Of a stretch of 21,816 nucleotides of DNA, positions 1 to 6,368 are shown piece by piece; the first letter of the stretch is position 1; the number at the start of each line of letters is the position of its first letter. Source of the stretch: Thiomonas sp. (lineage in GTDB: Bacteria; Pseudomonadota; Gammaproteobacteria; Burkholderiales; Burkholderiaceae_C); the NCBI GenBank assembly GCA_028706735.1, contig JAQTVS010000007.1, positions 1-21,816 of the forward strand. Direction: 5' to 3'. The notes beneath the pieces were generated by a model. That model had not been told where the DNA came from, did not search any database, and saw only the letters and a list, made by a program, of their open reading frames with translations. Made by a program: the position numbers and the translations under genes.

Positions 1-251
1 TGGCCCCACCTTGGGACGGCCCGGCGGCGGGGCAGTTGCCCCCACGCTTGCCGCTGGCGCGGCTGCGCTGCCCCCCGAGGGGGCTGGCCCCGCCTTGGGA
101 CGGCCCGGCGGCGGGGCAGTTGCCCCCACGCTTGCCGCTGGCGCGGCTACGCTGCCCCCCGAGGGGGCTGGCCCCGCCTTGGGACGGCCCGGCGGCGGGG
201 CCGTTGCCCCCACGCTTGCCGCTGGCGCGGCAGCGCTGCCCCCCGAGGGGG

Positions 252-332
252 CCATCCCCACCCCGACCCTCCCCACGAGTGGGGAGGGAGCGGTCTCCCC
301 TCCCCCGCGGCGTGGGGGAGGTCGGGAGGGGG
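252..332 (+). repeat. Cloverleaf-type inverted-repeat module, copy 1
   Basis: Two adjacent hairpins lie inside an outer stem. CCGACC (263-268) can pair with GGTCGG (320-325). Inside are CTCCCCAC/GTGGGGAG with a 2-nt loop, and CTCCCCC/GGGGGAG with a short GC loop. The module is inserted between the C6GAG5 hairpin and the TTGGGG core of the larger element. Near-identical copies are at 385-465 and, more diverged, at about 6177-6257. The predicted fold is by eye only. Confidence 0.8.
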
Positions 333-384
333 GGACGCCCGCCTTGGGGCGGTTCGGCGGCGGGGCCGTTGCCTCCCGAGGGGG

Positions 385-465
385 CCATCCCCACCCCGAC
401 CCTCCCCACGAGTGGGGAGGGAGCGGTCTCCCCTCCCCCACGGCGTGGGGGAGGTCGGGAAGGGG
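385..465 (+). repeat. Cloverleaf-type inverted-repeat module, copy 2
   Basis: Same arrangement as the module at 252-332, offset by 133 bp and almost identical. The second hairpin has a CCCAC/GTGGG end and the 3' part reads GGTCGGGAAGGGG instead of GGTCGGGAGGGGG. It lies again between a (partly deleted) C/G hairpin at 374-384 and a TTGGGG core at 477. The two copies probably arose by tandem duplication of the compound unit. Confidence 0.8.
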
Positions 466-506
466 AGACGCCTGCCTTGGGGCGGCTCGGCGGCGGGGCC
501 GCGTCT

Positions 507-828
507 GAGCGCCCCCAGGGCCGGGCTGCGCCCAGCCCGCCCCCCGCGGGGGTCAAGGAAACTTGGGACGGCCCGGCGTTTCCTTGAGAGCGCCCCCAGG
601 GCCGGGCTGCGCCCAGCCCGCCCCCCGTGGGGGTCAAGGAAACTTGGGACGGCCCGGCGTTTCCTTGAGAGCGCCCCCAGGGCCGGGCTGCGCCCAGCCC
701 GCCCCCCGTGGGGGATGAGGCCCGCGGCTCCAAGCTGCCCTGCGGCAGCTTGGACGGAGCCGAATCCGAGCAGCTTGCAAGCTGCGAGGTGGACAAGGAA
801 ACTTGGGGCGGCCCTGCGCTTCCTTGAG
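507..828 (+). repeat. Tandem 81-bp hairpin elements (TCAAGGAAAC stem variant)
   Basis: Units begin GCCCCCAGG at 511, 592 and 673 (exact 81-bp period). Cores are at 563, 644 and a diverged one at 803. Inner arm TCAAGGAAAC (553-562, 634-643) pairs perfectly over 10 bp with outer arm GTTTCCTTGA (578-587, 659-668). The 5' part differs from the 84-bp type: GGGCTG and CAGCCC form a separate hairpin. The last unit is interrupted after the C/G hairpin by about 80 bp holding two strong palindromes (730-753 and 770-785) before its core. No gene lies here. Confidence 0.9.
730..785. repeat. Two perfect palindromes inside the last hairpin element
   Basis: CCAAGCTGCC (730-739), a 4-nt loop, then GGCAGCTTGG (744-753) is a perfect 10-bp stem. 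GCAGCTTGCAAGCTGC (770-785) is a perfect 16-bp palindrome. Both share the AAGCTGC / GCAGCTT sequence, so they may be related hairpins inserted in tandem. They could act as a transcription barrier downstream of gspH; there is no T-run on either strand, so an intrinsic terminator is not supported. Confidence 0.65.
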
Positions 829-864
829 AGATCGCACGCACCACTGTGCAAAAAGATCGCCTGG

Positions 865-1731
865 TCATGACCTGCTGCGGCTGACCACAAAAGGCGCGAA
901 GCCGTCGGTTTGGATGCTGTCGCGCTGGGCGCCGTCGGACAGCACGATCTGGACCGGGCCGCCCACCGGCTCGGAGCCGAACAGCAACCAGCTCGGCGGC
1001 GTACCCAGGCTGCGCACGCCCCCTTCGCGCAAGCTCACAGTGACCGAACCCGCAGAGTAAGCCGCCTCGCGCGGCTGGGCGCCCAGGGCGCTGCGCCAGT
1101 CTTGCGGAGGAATGTCGCGCTGCCCGCCCAGCCACGGCCAGACGCGTGGACGCAACAGGTCGGAATCTACCGGCTCCCACCCCTGCGGCCCAATCTGCAC
1201 AAAGGCATAGCCGCCGGGCCCGCTGGCCCAGGCCAGGGGCACGCCGGTTTCAGCCGCATGCTGCCGCGCGGCGTCGAACAAGGCGGAAAGCCGCTGCGCC
1301 TCGCGCTGCATCTGCGCATTCTCGGAGGGTGGCAAGGCAAATGCAGCCAGCGCGGTCACCATGCCGACGATGACCAGCGCCACCAGCATTTCGAGGAGGG
1401 TGAACCCCCACGCTTGCCGCTGACGCGGCGGCGCTGCCCCCCGAGGGGGCTGGCTCAGCCTTGGGACGGCCCGGCGGCTGAGCGTGAACCCCCACGCTTG
1501 CCGCTGGCGCGGCGGCGCTGCCCCCCGAGGGGGCTGGCTCAGCCTTGGGACGGCCCGGCGGCTGAGCGTGAACCCCCACGCTTGCCGCTGACGCGGCGGC
1601 GCTGCCCCCCGAGGGGGCTGGCTCAGCCTTGGGACGGCCCGGCGGCTGAGCGTGAACCCCCACGCTTGCCGCTGGCGCGGCGGCGCTGCTCCTCTGCAGG
1701 GCGGGCTCTGCCTGGGCGCGCCCTGGCTCAC
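865..1731 (-). CDS. gspH: Type II secretion minor pseudopilin GspH with repeat-expanded N-terminus
   Basis: Minor pseudopilin of the type II secretion pseudopilus, which sits at or near the pseudopilus tip in the inner membrane/periplasm. The true prepilin motif GFTLLEMLVALVIVGMV is encoded near 1407-1360; the peptidase would cleave before Phe at 1404-1402. A hydrophobic helix and a ~150-residue GspH-like globular part follow. The region upstream is made of hairpin elements in frame: three intact 84-bp units and one degenerate unit. GFTL is therefore read four times (Phe codons at 1404, 1488, 1572, 1656). I chose GTG at 1731, just after the gspG stop; no convincing ribosome site is visible and a start at 1800 inside gspG is also open. 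The leader would be ~109 residues instead of the usual 5-25. Whether it is made and processed is unknown. gspI does not follow; the repeat array does. Confidence 0.8.
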   Translation of the reverse strand: MSQGAPRQSPPCRGAAPPRQRQAWGFTLSRRAVPRLSQPPRGAAPPRQRQAWGFTLSRRAVPRLSQPPRGAAPPRQRQAWGFTLSRRAVPRLSQPPRGAAPPRQRQAWGFTLLEMLVALVIVGMVTALAAFALPPSENAQMQREAQRLSALFDAARQHAAETGVPLAWASGPGGYAFVQIGPQGWEPVDSDLLRPRVWPWLGGQRDIPPQDWRSALGAQPREAAYSAGSVTVSLREGGVRSLGTPPSWLLFGSEPVGGPVQIVLSDGAQRDSIQTDGFAPFVVSRSRS

Positions 1732-1735
1732 GGGC
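1402..1735 (+). repeat. Three intact and one degenerate hairpin element inside gspH
   Basis: Cores TTGGGACGGCCCGGC start at 1461, 1545 and 1629 (84-bp period), on the strand opposite to gspH. Inner arm GCTCAGCC (1453-1460) pairs with outer arm GGCTGAGC (1476-1483), and likewise in the other units. The fourth unit (about 1654-1735) is recognisable at its 5' end but diverged from the C/G hairpin on, with eroded arms (GCTCTGCC, GGCTCACG). Because 84 is a multiple of three, the gspH frame stays open through all copies. Units differ by single bases (GACGCGG or GGCGCGG). Confidence 0.93.
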
Positions 1736-1747
1736 GGCGCGGTACGG

Positions 1748-2215
1748 CTACTGCCAGCTTCCAATGTCGGCATTGGCGCCCTCGCCGCCGGGTTTGCCAT
1801 CCGCGCCGTAGCTGAATACGTCCACCGCGCCTTTCACCCCGGGGTTGAGGTACTGATAGGCGTTGCCCCAGGGATCGGTGGGCAGCTTTTCAAGATAGGG
1901 CTTCCAATTGTTGGGAATCGGCGGGGTGCTGGGTTTGACCACCAGCGCCTGCAGTCCTTGTTGCTGGGTGGGGTAGATGCCGTTGTCCAGCTTGTACAGC
2001 TTGAGCGCCTGCATGATGGTGGCGATGTCGGTTTTGGCCGCCGTCTGCCGCGCCTCATCGGTGCGGCCCATGATGTTGGGCACGATGAGCGCCGCCAGCA
2101 CGCCCATGATGACCAGCACCACCATGAGTTCGATCAGGGTGAAGCCGCGCGATTTGCGTGGCGTTGTCAGCGCGCGCGGTGCGCGAGGTGTTGCACAATT
2201 CAAAACAGCTTCCAT
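1748..2215 (-). CDS. gspG: Type II secretion major pseudopilin GspG
   Basis: Major subunit of the type II secretion pseudopilus, assembled at the inner membrane. The 155-residue product has a basic leader and the prepilin-peptidase motif RGFTLIEL, cleaved between Gly24 and Phe25, with the conserved Glu at mature position 5 (Glu29). A hydrophobic helix follows, then the characteristic GspG region with TDPWGNAY and a C-terminal [13 protein letters not shown] segment that in the family forms the calcium-binding loop. ATG at 2215 was chosen because GGTGAGG (2226-2220) lies 4 nt upstream; an in-frame TTG directly precedes it. The stop is 17 nt from the chosen gspH start, consistent with one operon. 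It is divergent from gspC across about 80 bp. Confidence 0.96.
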   Translation of the reverse strand: MEAVLNCATPRAPRALTTPRKSRGFTLIELMVVLVIMGVLAALIVPNIMGRTDEARQTAAKTDIATIMQALKLYKLDNGIYPTQQQGLQALVVKPSTPPIPNNWKPYLEKLPTDPWGNAYQYLNPGVKGAVDVFSYGADGKPGGEGANADIGSWQ

Positions 2216-2298
2216 CAATCCTCACCTCATCAGTGCCCGCTGGATCGGCTGCCACAAGGCGGCCGGGGGACTCTCTCTGCGCGGATAATAAGGGTGCC

Positions 2299-2892
2299 AT
2301 GTTGCGAACCTCGACCCAATACCCTGCGATGAACGGCGTCTCTTCCCGAAACAGCCGCAGAGCAGCGTTTTTTCTGGCGGTGGCGCTGGCGTTTGCCACC
2401 GCGGCGCTGGCGGTCACCTGGGGGTTGCGGTTGCTGGCTGCGTCAAGCCCCGTCCCGGCTGATGCCCAGTTGATTGGCGCGCTGTCGCCCGATCAGGCAG
2501 CGCAGCAGGCGGCGCGCCTGTTCGGCGCCGAACCCGTGGGTGCAGCAAGCGCCGCGCAGGCGCCCAGCCGCTTTCGGCTCTATGGCGTGATTGCGGGGGG
2601 CGATGCTGGCTCGGCGCTGATTGGGATTGATGGCAACCCGCCGCGCGCCGTGGTCGTGGGCGACGCCGTGTCTCCTGGTGTGATCCTGCGCGTCACAGGC
2701 TACAAAATGGTCTGGCTGGAACGAGACGGCGCGCTCCAGGAGCTCAAGATGGATCCGCAAAACGCGCAGTCCGGCGGCATTGGCTTGCCAAGTTACGCGC
2801 CGCGCCTGCCAACATTCACCCCGCCACCGCTGGCGCCGCCGGGCATTGCGCCGGCGAACATCGCGCCGCCGCGCATGGATAACGAAAGATAG
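2299..2892 (+). CDS. gspC: Type II secretion inner-membrane protein GspC-like
   Basis: Inner-membrane component that in the family links the inner-membrane platform to the GspD secretin. The product is 197 residues: a short cytoplasmic N-terminus, one membrane segment (around residues 20-42, AAFFLAVALAFATAALAVTW), then a periplasmic homology region (FRLYGVIAGG..., ALIGIDG, AVVVGD, ILRVTGYKMVWLERDG). The C-terminus is rich in Pro and Ala. There is no PDZ or coiled coil, so it is the short GspC type. ATG at 2299 has AGGG 4 nt upstream; ATG at 2329 is the alternative. gspD does not follow. From memory, gspC is also divergent from the other gsp genes in Burkholderia, which fits. Confidence 0.82.
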   Translation: MLRTSTQYPAMNGVSSRNSRRAAFFLAVALAFATAALAVTWGLRLLAASSPVPADAQLIGALSPDQAAQQAARLFGAEPVGAASAAQAPSRFRLYGVIAGGDAGSALIGIDGNPPRAVVVGDAVSPGVILRVTGYKMVWLERDGALQELKMDPQNAQSGGIGLPSYAPRLPTFTPPPLAPPGIAPANIAPPRMDNER

Positions 2893-2948
2893 ACACGGTT
2901 CAGCGTGCCACAGGCGAGAAAAAGACCGCCCGCCCACCCGCAGCAGTC

Positions 2949-2967
2949 GCGCATTTTTATAATGCGC
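2949..2967 (+). promoter_or_regulatory. Inverted repeat overlapping a TATAAT box upstream of fmdB
   Basis: GCGCATT (2949-2955), TTTAT, AATGCGC (2961-2967) is a perfect 7-bp inverted repeat. A perfect TATAAT (2958-2963) lies partly inside it. It stands about 85 bp ahead of the FmdB gene and would suit a promoter for the FmdB–DUF502–aspS group. No good -35 hexamer is seen 16-18 bp upstream. It may instead be a hairpin that ends gspC transcription. Function inferred from position only. Confidence 0.4.
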
Positions 2968-3050
2968 ACATTGTTCTGCGCCGTTTCGCCCATATTTGGC
3001 TGAAAACACGCCACCCCTCGGCGCGAACCGACTTTCACAGGATTTGAACC

Positions 3051-3329
3051 ATGCCGATCTACGCCTACAAATGCGACGCCTGCGGCCACGCTCTGGATGC
3101 GCTGCAAAAAATGTCCGACGCCCCGCTGACCGATTGCCCGCAATGCGGCAAACCCGCACTGCACAAGCAGGTCACCGCGGCCGGGTTCCAGCTCAAGGGA
3201 TCGGGCTGGTACGCCACCGACTTCAAAGGCGGCGGTGCTGCGGCCACCTCCGCGGCGGCGGCGGCAGCACCGCCCGCTTCGGATGCGTCACCGCCCGCGG
3301 CCTGTGGAGCGTCTTGCGCCTGCCATTGA
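3051..3329 (+). CDS. FmdB family zinc-ribbon protein
   Basis: Small putative regulatory protein of 92 residues. The N-terminal zinc ribbon has two Cys pairs, CDAC (residues 8-11) and CPQC (residues 29-32), within the typical start MPIYAYKCDACGH. It is followed by the conserved KGSGWYATDF segment and a low-complexity Ala/Pro tail ending in CGASCACH. AGGA lies about 8 nt ahead of the ATG. Its position just before a DUF502 protein and aspS is the common betaproteobacterial arrangement. The molecular role of the family is not established; the name comes from a regulator of formamidase/amidase genes. Confidence 0.92.
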   Translation: MPIYAYKCDACGHALDALQKMSDAPLTDCPQCGKPALHKQVTAAGFQLKGSGWYATDFKGGGAAATSAAAAAAPPASDASPPAACGASCACH

Positions 3330-3423
3330 TCTGCGCTTTTTCATGGCGGTGCGGCCAGCCGCGCCGTCCATGCCCTTCCCCTGAACTCCCTGCCTTCCGC
3401 GTCCCGGAAGGCTGTTTCATTCC

Positions 3424-4062
3424 ATGAGCCTGAAAAGTATTTTCATCGCCGGCATGCTGGTGTGGCTGCCCCTGACCATCACCATCTGGGTGCTGTGGCA
3501 GTTGCTGGCCGTGTTCGACGGCATTTTTCGGGCTCTGGTCAGCGCCTTGAGCACGGTGGCCCCCGGCTTGGCGCCCGCGCTGGACAAGCTGGTCAACATT
3601 CCCGGCGTGGGCGTGGTGCTGGTGCTCGCCGCCATTTTCCTCACCGGCCTGGCTGTGGCCAACATCGTCGGCCAATGGTGGCTGGCCCGCTGGGACGGGC
3701 TGATGACGCGCATCCCGCTGGTCAAAACCATTTACAGCAGCGTCAAGCAGGTGTCGGACACGCTGTTCTCCAGCAATGGCAATGCCTTCCGCAAGGCGCT
3801 GCTGGTGCAATACCCCAGGCAGGGTTCGTGGACCCTCGCCTTCATGACCGGCACGCCGGGCGGCGAGGTGGCCGCGCATCTGCCGGGCGATCACGTCAGC
3901 GTCTATGTGCCCACCACGCCGAACCCGACTTCCGGGTTTTTTCTCATCCTGCCGCGCAGCGACGTGATCGAGCTGCAGATGAGCGTGGACACTGCGCTCA
4001 AATACATCATTTCCATGGGCGTGGTCGTCCCTGGCGGACCGAGCAATCCGCAGGTGCATTGA
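3424..4062 (+). CDS. DUF502 family membrane protein
   Basis: Inner-membrane protein of 212 residues and unknown function. Two hydrophobic segments are seen, near residues 5-30 (IFIAGMLVWLPLTITIWVLW) and 60-85 (VGVVLVLAAIFLTGLAVANI). The family hallmarks follow: RIPLVKTIYSSVKQ, then VQYPRQGSWTLAFMTG and VYVPTTPNPTSGFFLILPRSDV, ending with the SVDTALKYIISMGVV segment. Full length for the family. ATG at 3424 has GGAAGG about 12 nt upstream, somewhat far. It lies between the FmdB gene and aspS on the same strand, with gaps of 94 and 77 bp, so co-transcription is likely. Confidence 0.93.
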   Translation: MSLKSIFIAGMLVWLPLTITIWVLWQLLAVFDGIFRALVSALSTVAPGLAPALDKLVNIPGVGVVLVLAAIFLTGLAVANIVGQWWLARWDGLMTRIPLVKTIYSSVKQVSDTLFSSNGNAFRKALLVQYPRQGSWTLAFMTGTPGGEVAAHLPGDHVSVYVPTTPNPTSGFFLILPRSDVIELQMSVDTALKYIISMGVVVPGGPSNPQVH

Positions 4063-4139
4063 GCCCCCCGGCGCCCTGAATTTATCTGCCCCTGCGGGTC
4101 TGTCCTGCAGGGCCTGTTTCCAGAAAGTATCCCTCCATC

Positions 4140-5963
4140 ATGAGTCTGCGTAGCCAATATTGCGGTCAGGTGACCGAAGCCCAATTGGGCCAAACCGTTT
4201 CACTGTGCGGCTGGGTGCAACGCCGCCGCGACCACGGCGGGGTGATTTTCATCGACCTGCGCGACCGCGAGGGCCTGGTGCAGGTGGTCTGCGACCCCGA
4301 CCGCGCCGCCATGTTTGCCACCGCCGAAGGGTTGCGCAACGAATTCTGCGTGCAAGTGCAAGGGCTGGTGCGGCCGCGACCGGCTGGCACCGAAAACGAG
4401 GGCATGACCTCGGGCAAGATCGAGGTGCTGTGCCATGACATCACCGTGCTCAACGCCTCGGTCACACCGCCGTTCCAACTCGACGACGACAACCTGTCCG
4501 AGACCACGCGCCTGACCCATCGCGTGCTCGACCTGCGCCGTCCGCAGATGCAGCACAACCTCAAGCTGCGTTACCGGGTCGCGATGGCCGTGCGCCGCTT
4601 CCTCGACGCCCAGGGCTTCATCGACATCGAAACCCCCATGCTCACCAAGAGCACGCCCGAAGGCGCGCGCGATTACCTGGTGCCCAGCCGCGTGCACGAC
4701 GGCGAGTTCTTCGCCCTGCCGCAGTCGCCCCAGTTGTTCAAGCAAATGCTCATGGTCTCGGGCTTCGACCGCTACTACCAGATCACCAAGTGCTTCCGCG
4801 ACGAGGACCTGCGCGCCGACCGCCAGCCCGAATTCACCCAGATCGATTGCGAGACCTCCTTCCTGAACGAGCAGGAGATCCGCGACCTGTTCGAGACCCT
4901 GATCCGCGGCGTGTTCAAGGACGTGCTCGACATCGAGCTCGCCAACCCCTACCCGGTGATGGCCTATGCGGAGGCCATGGCCCGCTTCGGCTCCGACAAG
5001 CCCGACCTGCGCGTCAAGATGGAGTTCACCGAACTCACCGACGTGATGGGCGATGTGGACTTCAAGGTGTTCTCCGGCCCGGCCACCACCCCCGGCGGCC
5101 GCGTGGTCGCGCTGCGCGTGCCCGGCGGCGGCGCCATGCCCCGCAGCGAGATTGACGCCTACACCGAGTTCGTCAAGATCTACGGCGCCAAAGGCCTGGC
5201 GTGGATCAAGGTCAATGACGCGAGCAAAGGCCCGTGCCAGGATGGCCCCTCACGCTGGCCGGGCCTGCAGTCGCCCATCGTCAAAAACCTGCACGACGCG
5301 GCGATTGCCGCCATCCTGCAACGCAGCGGCGCGCAAAGCGGCGACCTGCTGTTCTTCGGCGCCGACAAGTCCAAGATCGTGGCCGACGCCATCGGCGCCC
5401 TGCGTGTCAAGATCGGCCACAGCGAATTCGGCAAGAGCCACGGCCTGTTCGAGAACGTCTGGAAGCCGCTGTGGGTGGTCGACTTCCCCATGTTCGAGTT
5501 TGACGAGGACAACCTGCGCTGGGCCGCGGTGCATCACCCCTTCACCGCGCCGAAAGACGGCCACGAAGAACTGATGGACACCGCCCCCGAGAAGTGCATC
5601 GCCAAGGCCTACGACATGGTGCTCAACGGCTGGGAGATCGGCGGCGGCTCGGTGCGCATCCACCGCGCCGAGGTGCAGAGCAAGGTGTTCTCGGCGCTGC
5701 GCATCAGCCCCGACGAGGCCCGCGCCAAGTTCGGCTTCCTGCTCGACGCGCTGCAATACGGCGCGCCGCCGCACGGCGGCATCGCCTTTGGCCTGGACCG
5801 CATCGTCACCATGATGACCGGCGCCCAGAGCATTCGCGACGTCATCGCCTTCCCCAAGACCCAGCGCGCCCAATGCCTGCTGACCAACGCGCCGAGCCCG
5901 GTGGATGAGAAGCAGCTCAAGGAACTGCACATCCGCCTGCGCAATCCGCAGCCGGTGGCGTAA
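4140..5963 (+). CDS. aspS: Aspartate--tRNA ligase
   Basis: Class IIb aminoacyl-tRNA synthetase that charges tRNA(Asp) in the cytoplasm; many bacterial forms in genomes with GatCAB also charge tRNA(Asn). The 607-residue product has an N-terminal OB-fold anticodon-binding domain ([20 protein letters not shown]), the catalytic core with motif 2 ([20 protein letters not shown] from residue 211), the inserted GAD domain typical of bacterial AspRS (about residues 285-430), and motif 3 ([15 protein letters not shown] near residue 547). It ends with [20 protein letters not shown], as in full-length homologues. The start gives MSLRSQYCG, the usual beginning. Last gene of the FmdB–DUF502–aspS group. 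Confidence 0.98.
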   Translation: MSLRSQYCGQVTEAQLGQTVSLCGWVQRRRDHGGVIFIDLRDREGLVQVVCDPDRAAMFATAEGLRNEFCVQVQGLVRPRPAGTENEGMTSGKIEVLCHDITVLNASVTPPFQLDDDNLSETTRLTHRVLDLRRPQMQHNLKLRYRVAMAVRRFLDAQGFIDIETPMLTKSTPEGARDYLVPSRVHDGEFFALPQSPQLFKQMLMVSGFDRYYQITKCFRDEDLRADRQPEFTQIDCETSFLNEQEIRDLFETLIRGVFKDVLDIELANPYPVMAYAEAMARFGSDKPDLRVKMEFTELTDVMGDVDFKVFSGPATTPGGRVVALRVPGGGAMPRSEIDAYTEFVKIYGAKGLAWIKVNDASKGPCQDGPSRWPGLQSPIVKNLHDAAIAAILQRSGAQSGDLLFFGADKSKIVADAIGALRVKIGHSEFGKSHGLFENVWKPLWVVDFPMFEFDEDNLRWAAVHHPFTAPKDGHEELMDTAPEKCIAKAYDMVLNGWEIGGGSVRIHRAEVQSKVFSALRISPDEARAKFGFLLDALQYGAPPHGGIAFGLDRIVTMMTGAQSIRDVIAFPKTQRAQCLLTNAPSPVDEKQLKELHIRLRNPQPVA

Positions 5964-6155
5964 GGGTCAAGACCAGAATCTCCAGCAATAGACGAAATTG
6001 ATTTTTCATCGCATCCTCTGGGCAGAAATTACAGAACAAAATATTTGGCGGATGATACGGAGACCCTGTTATCAAGCAAACAGTCAGCAGGGTGACAATA
6101 GCGCAAGCTTTCATACGGCTTCCAAGTACGTTTTTGTCGCCATATTTACTGACTA
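5964..6155. other. Lower-GC intergenic stretch after aspS
   Basis: A gene-free stretch visibly richer in A and T than its surroundings (for example AACAAAATATTTGG near 6034). ACCCTG (6063-6068) and CAGGGT (6088-6093) form a 6-bp inverted repeat with a 19-nt spacer. A 65-codon minus-strand frame starting at 6114 has a hydrophobic N-terminus but no ribosome site and runs into aspS, so I do not call it. No intrinsic terminator for aspS was found. Confidence 0.55.
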
Positions 6156-6315
6156 CTGAGCGCCCCCAGGGCCGGGCACTCCCCACCCCATCCCTCCCCA
6201 CGAGCGGGGAGGGAGTGATCTCACCTCCCCCACTGCGTGGGGGAGGTCGGGAGGGGGATGGCCCAGCCTGCCCCCCGTGGGGGTCAAGGAAGCTTGGGGC
6301 GGCCTGGCGTTTTCT
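6156..6315 (+). repeat. Single compound hairpin element between aspS and the DAHP synthase gene
   Basis: Begins TGAGCGCCCCCAGGGCCGGG, like the start of the array at 507. A cloverleaf module follows (about 6177-6257, CTCCCCAC/GCGGGGAG then CTCCCCC/GGGGGAG). Next come the CCCCCCGTGGGGG hairpin, the inner arm TCAAGGAAGC and the diverged core TTGGGGCGGCCTGGC at 6294-6308. The outer arm has decayed (GTTTTCTCAG). The extreme ends can pair through CTGAG (6155-6159) and CTCAG (6314-6318). Confidence 0.85.
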
Positions 6316-6368
6316 CAGGAGTAAATGCATTGCGCTTTGTCACTTCACTTTTCCAGACTCAACCTACC

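Larger units (their letters stand above)
1..506 (+). repeat. Mosaic array of GC-rich hairpin elements (84-bp units plus cloverleaf modules)
   Basis: Gene-free. The core TTGGGACGGCCCGGC starts at 11, 95 and 179 (exact 84-bp period), with diverged cores at 344 and 477. Each unit has a 5' arm, a C6GAG5 hairpin near its middle, then an inner arm, the core and an outer arm. The arms are complementary: GCCCCGCC 87-94 with GGCGGGGC 110-117, and GGCCCCGCC 170-178 with 194-202. The units with cores at 344 and 477 carry an additional ~81-bp module (252-332, 385-465) between the C/G hairpin and the core. Open frames run through the array in several frames, but they are compositional and I call no protein. 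The array is cut by the window start. Confidence 0.93.

Noticed and set aside
1..830. Possible CRISPR array (regular 81-84 bp periodicity)
   Set aside because: There are no unique spacers between repeats; the whole unit is repeated, and no cas genes are present.
11..890. Long open frames across the repeat array on both strands (for example 36-587 plus, 147-890 minus)
   Set aside because: They are stop-free only because the GC-rich palindromic units lack stops in several frames; the products are low-complexity repeats with no start signals.
2284..2289. GATAAT as a -10 box for gspC
   Set aside because: It is only 15 bp from the ATG and has no -35 hexamer at the right distance.
3223..4059. 278-codon minus-strand frame over the DUF502 gene
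   Set aside because: His/Gln/Arg-rich shadow of the DUF502 coding sequence, with no domain.
5917..6114. 65-codon minus-strand frame with a hydrophobic N-terminus (MKACAIVTLLTVCLITG)
   Set aside because: No ribosome site, runs into the end of aspS, and no recognisable domain; a secreted peptide is possible but unsupported.
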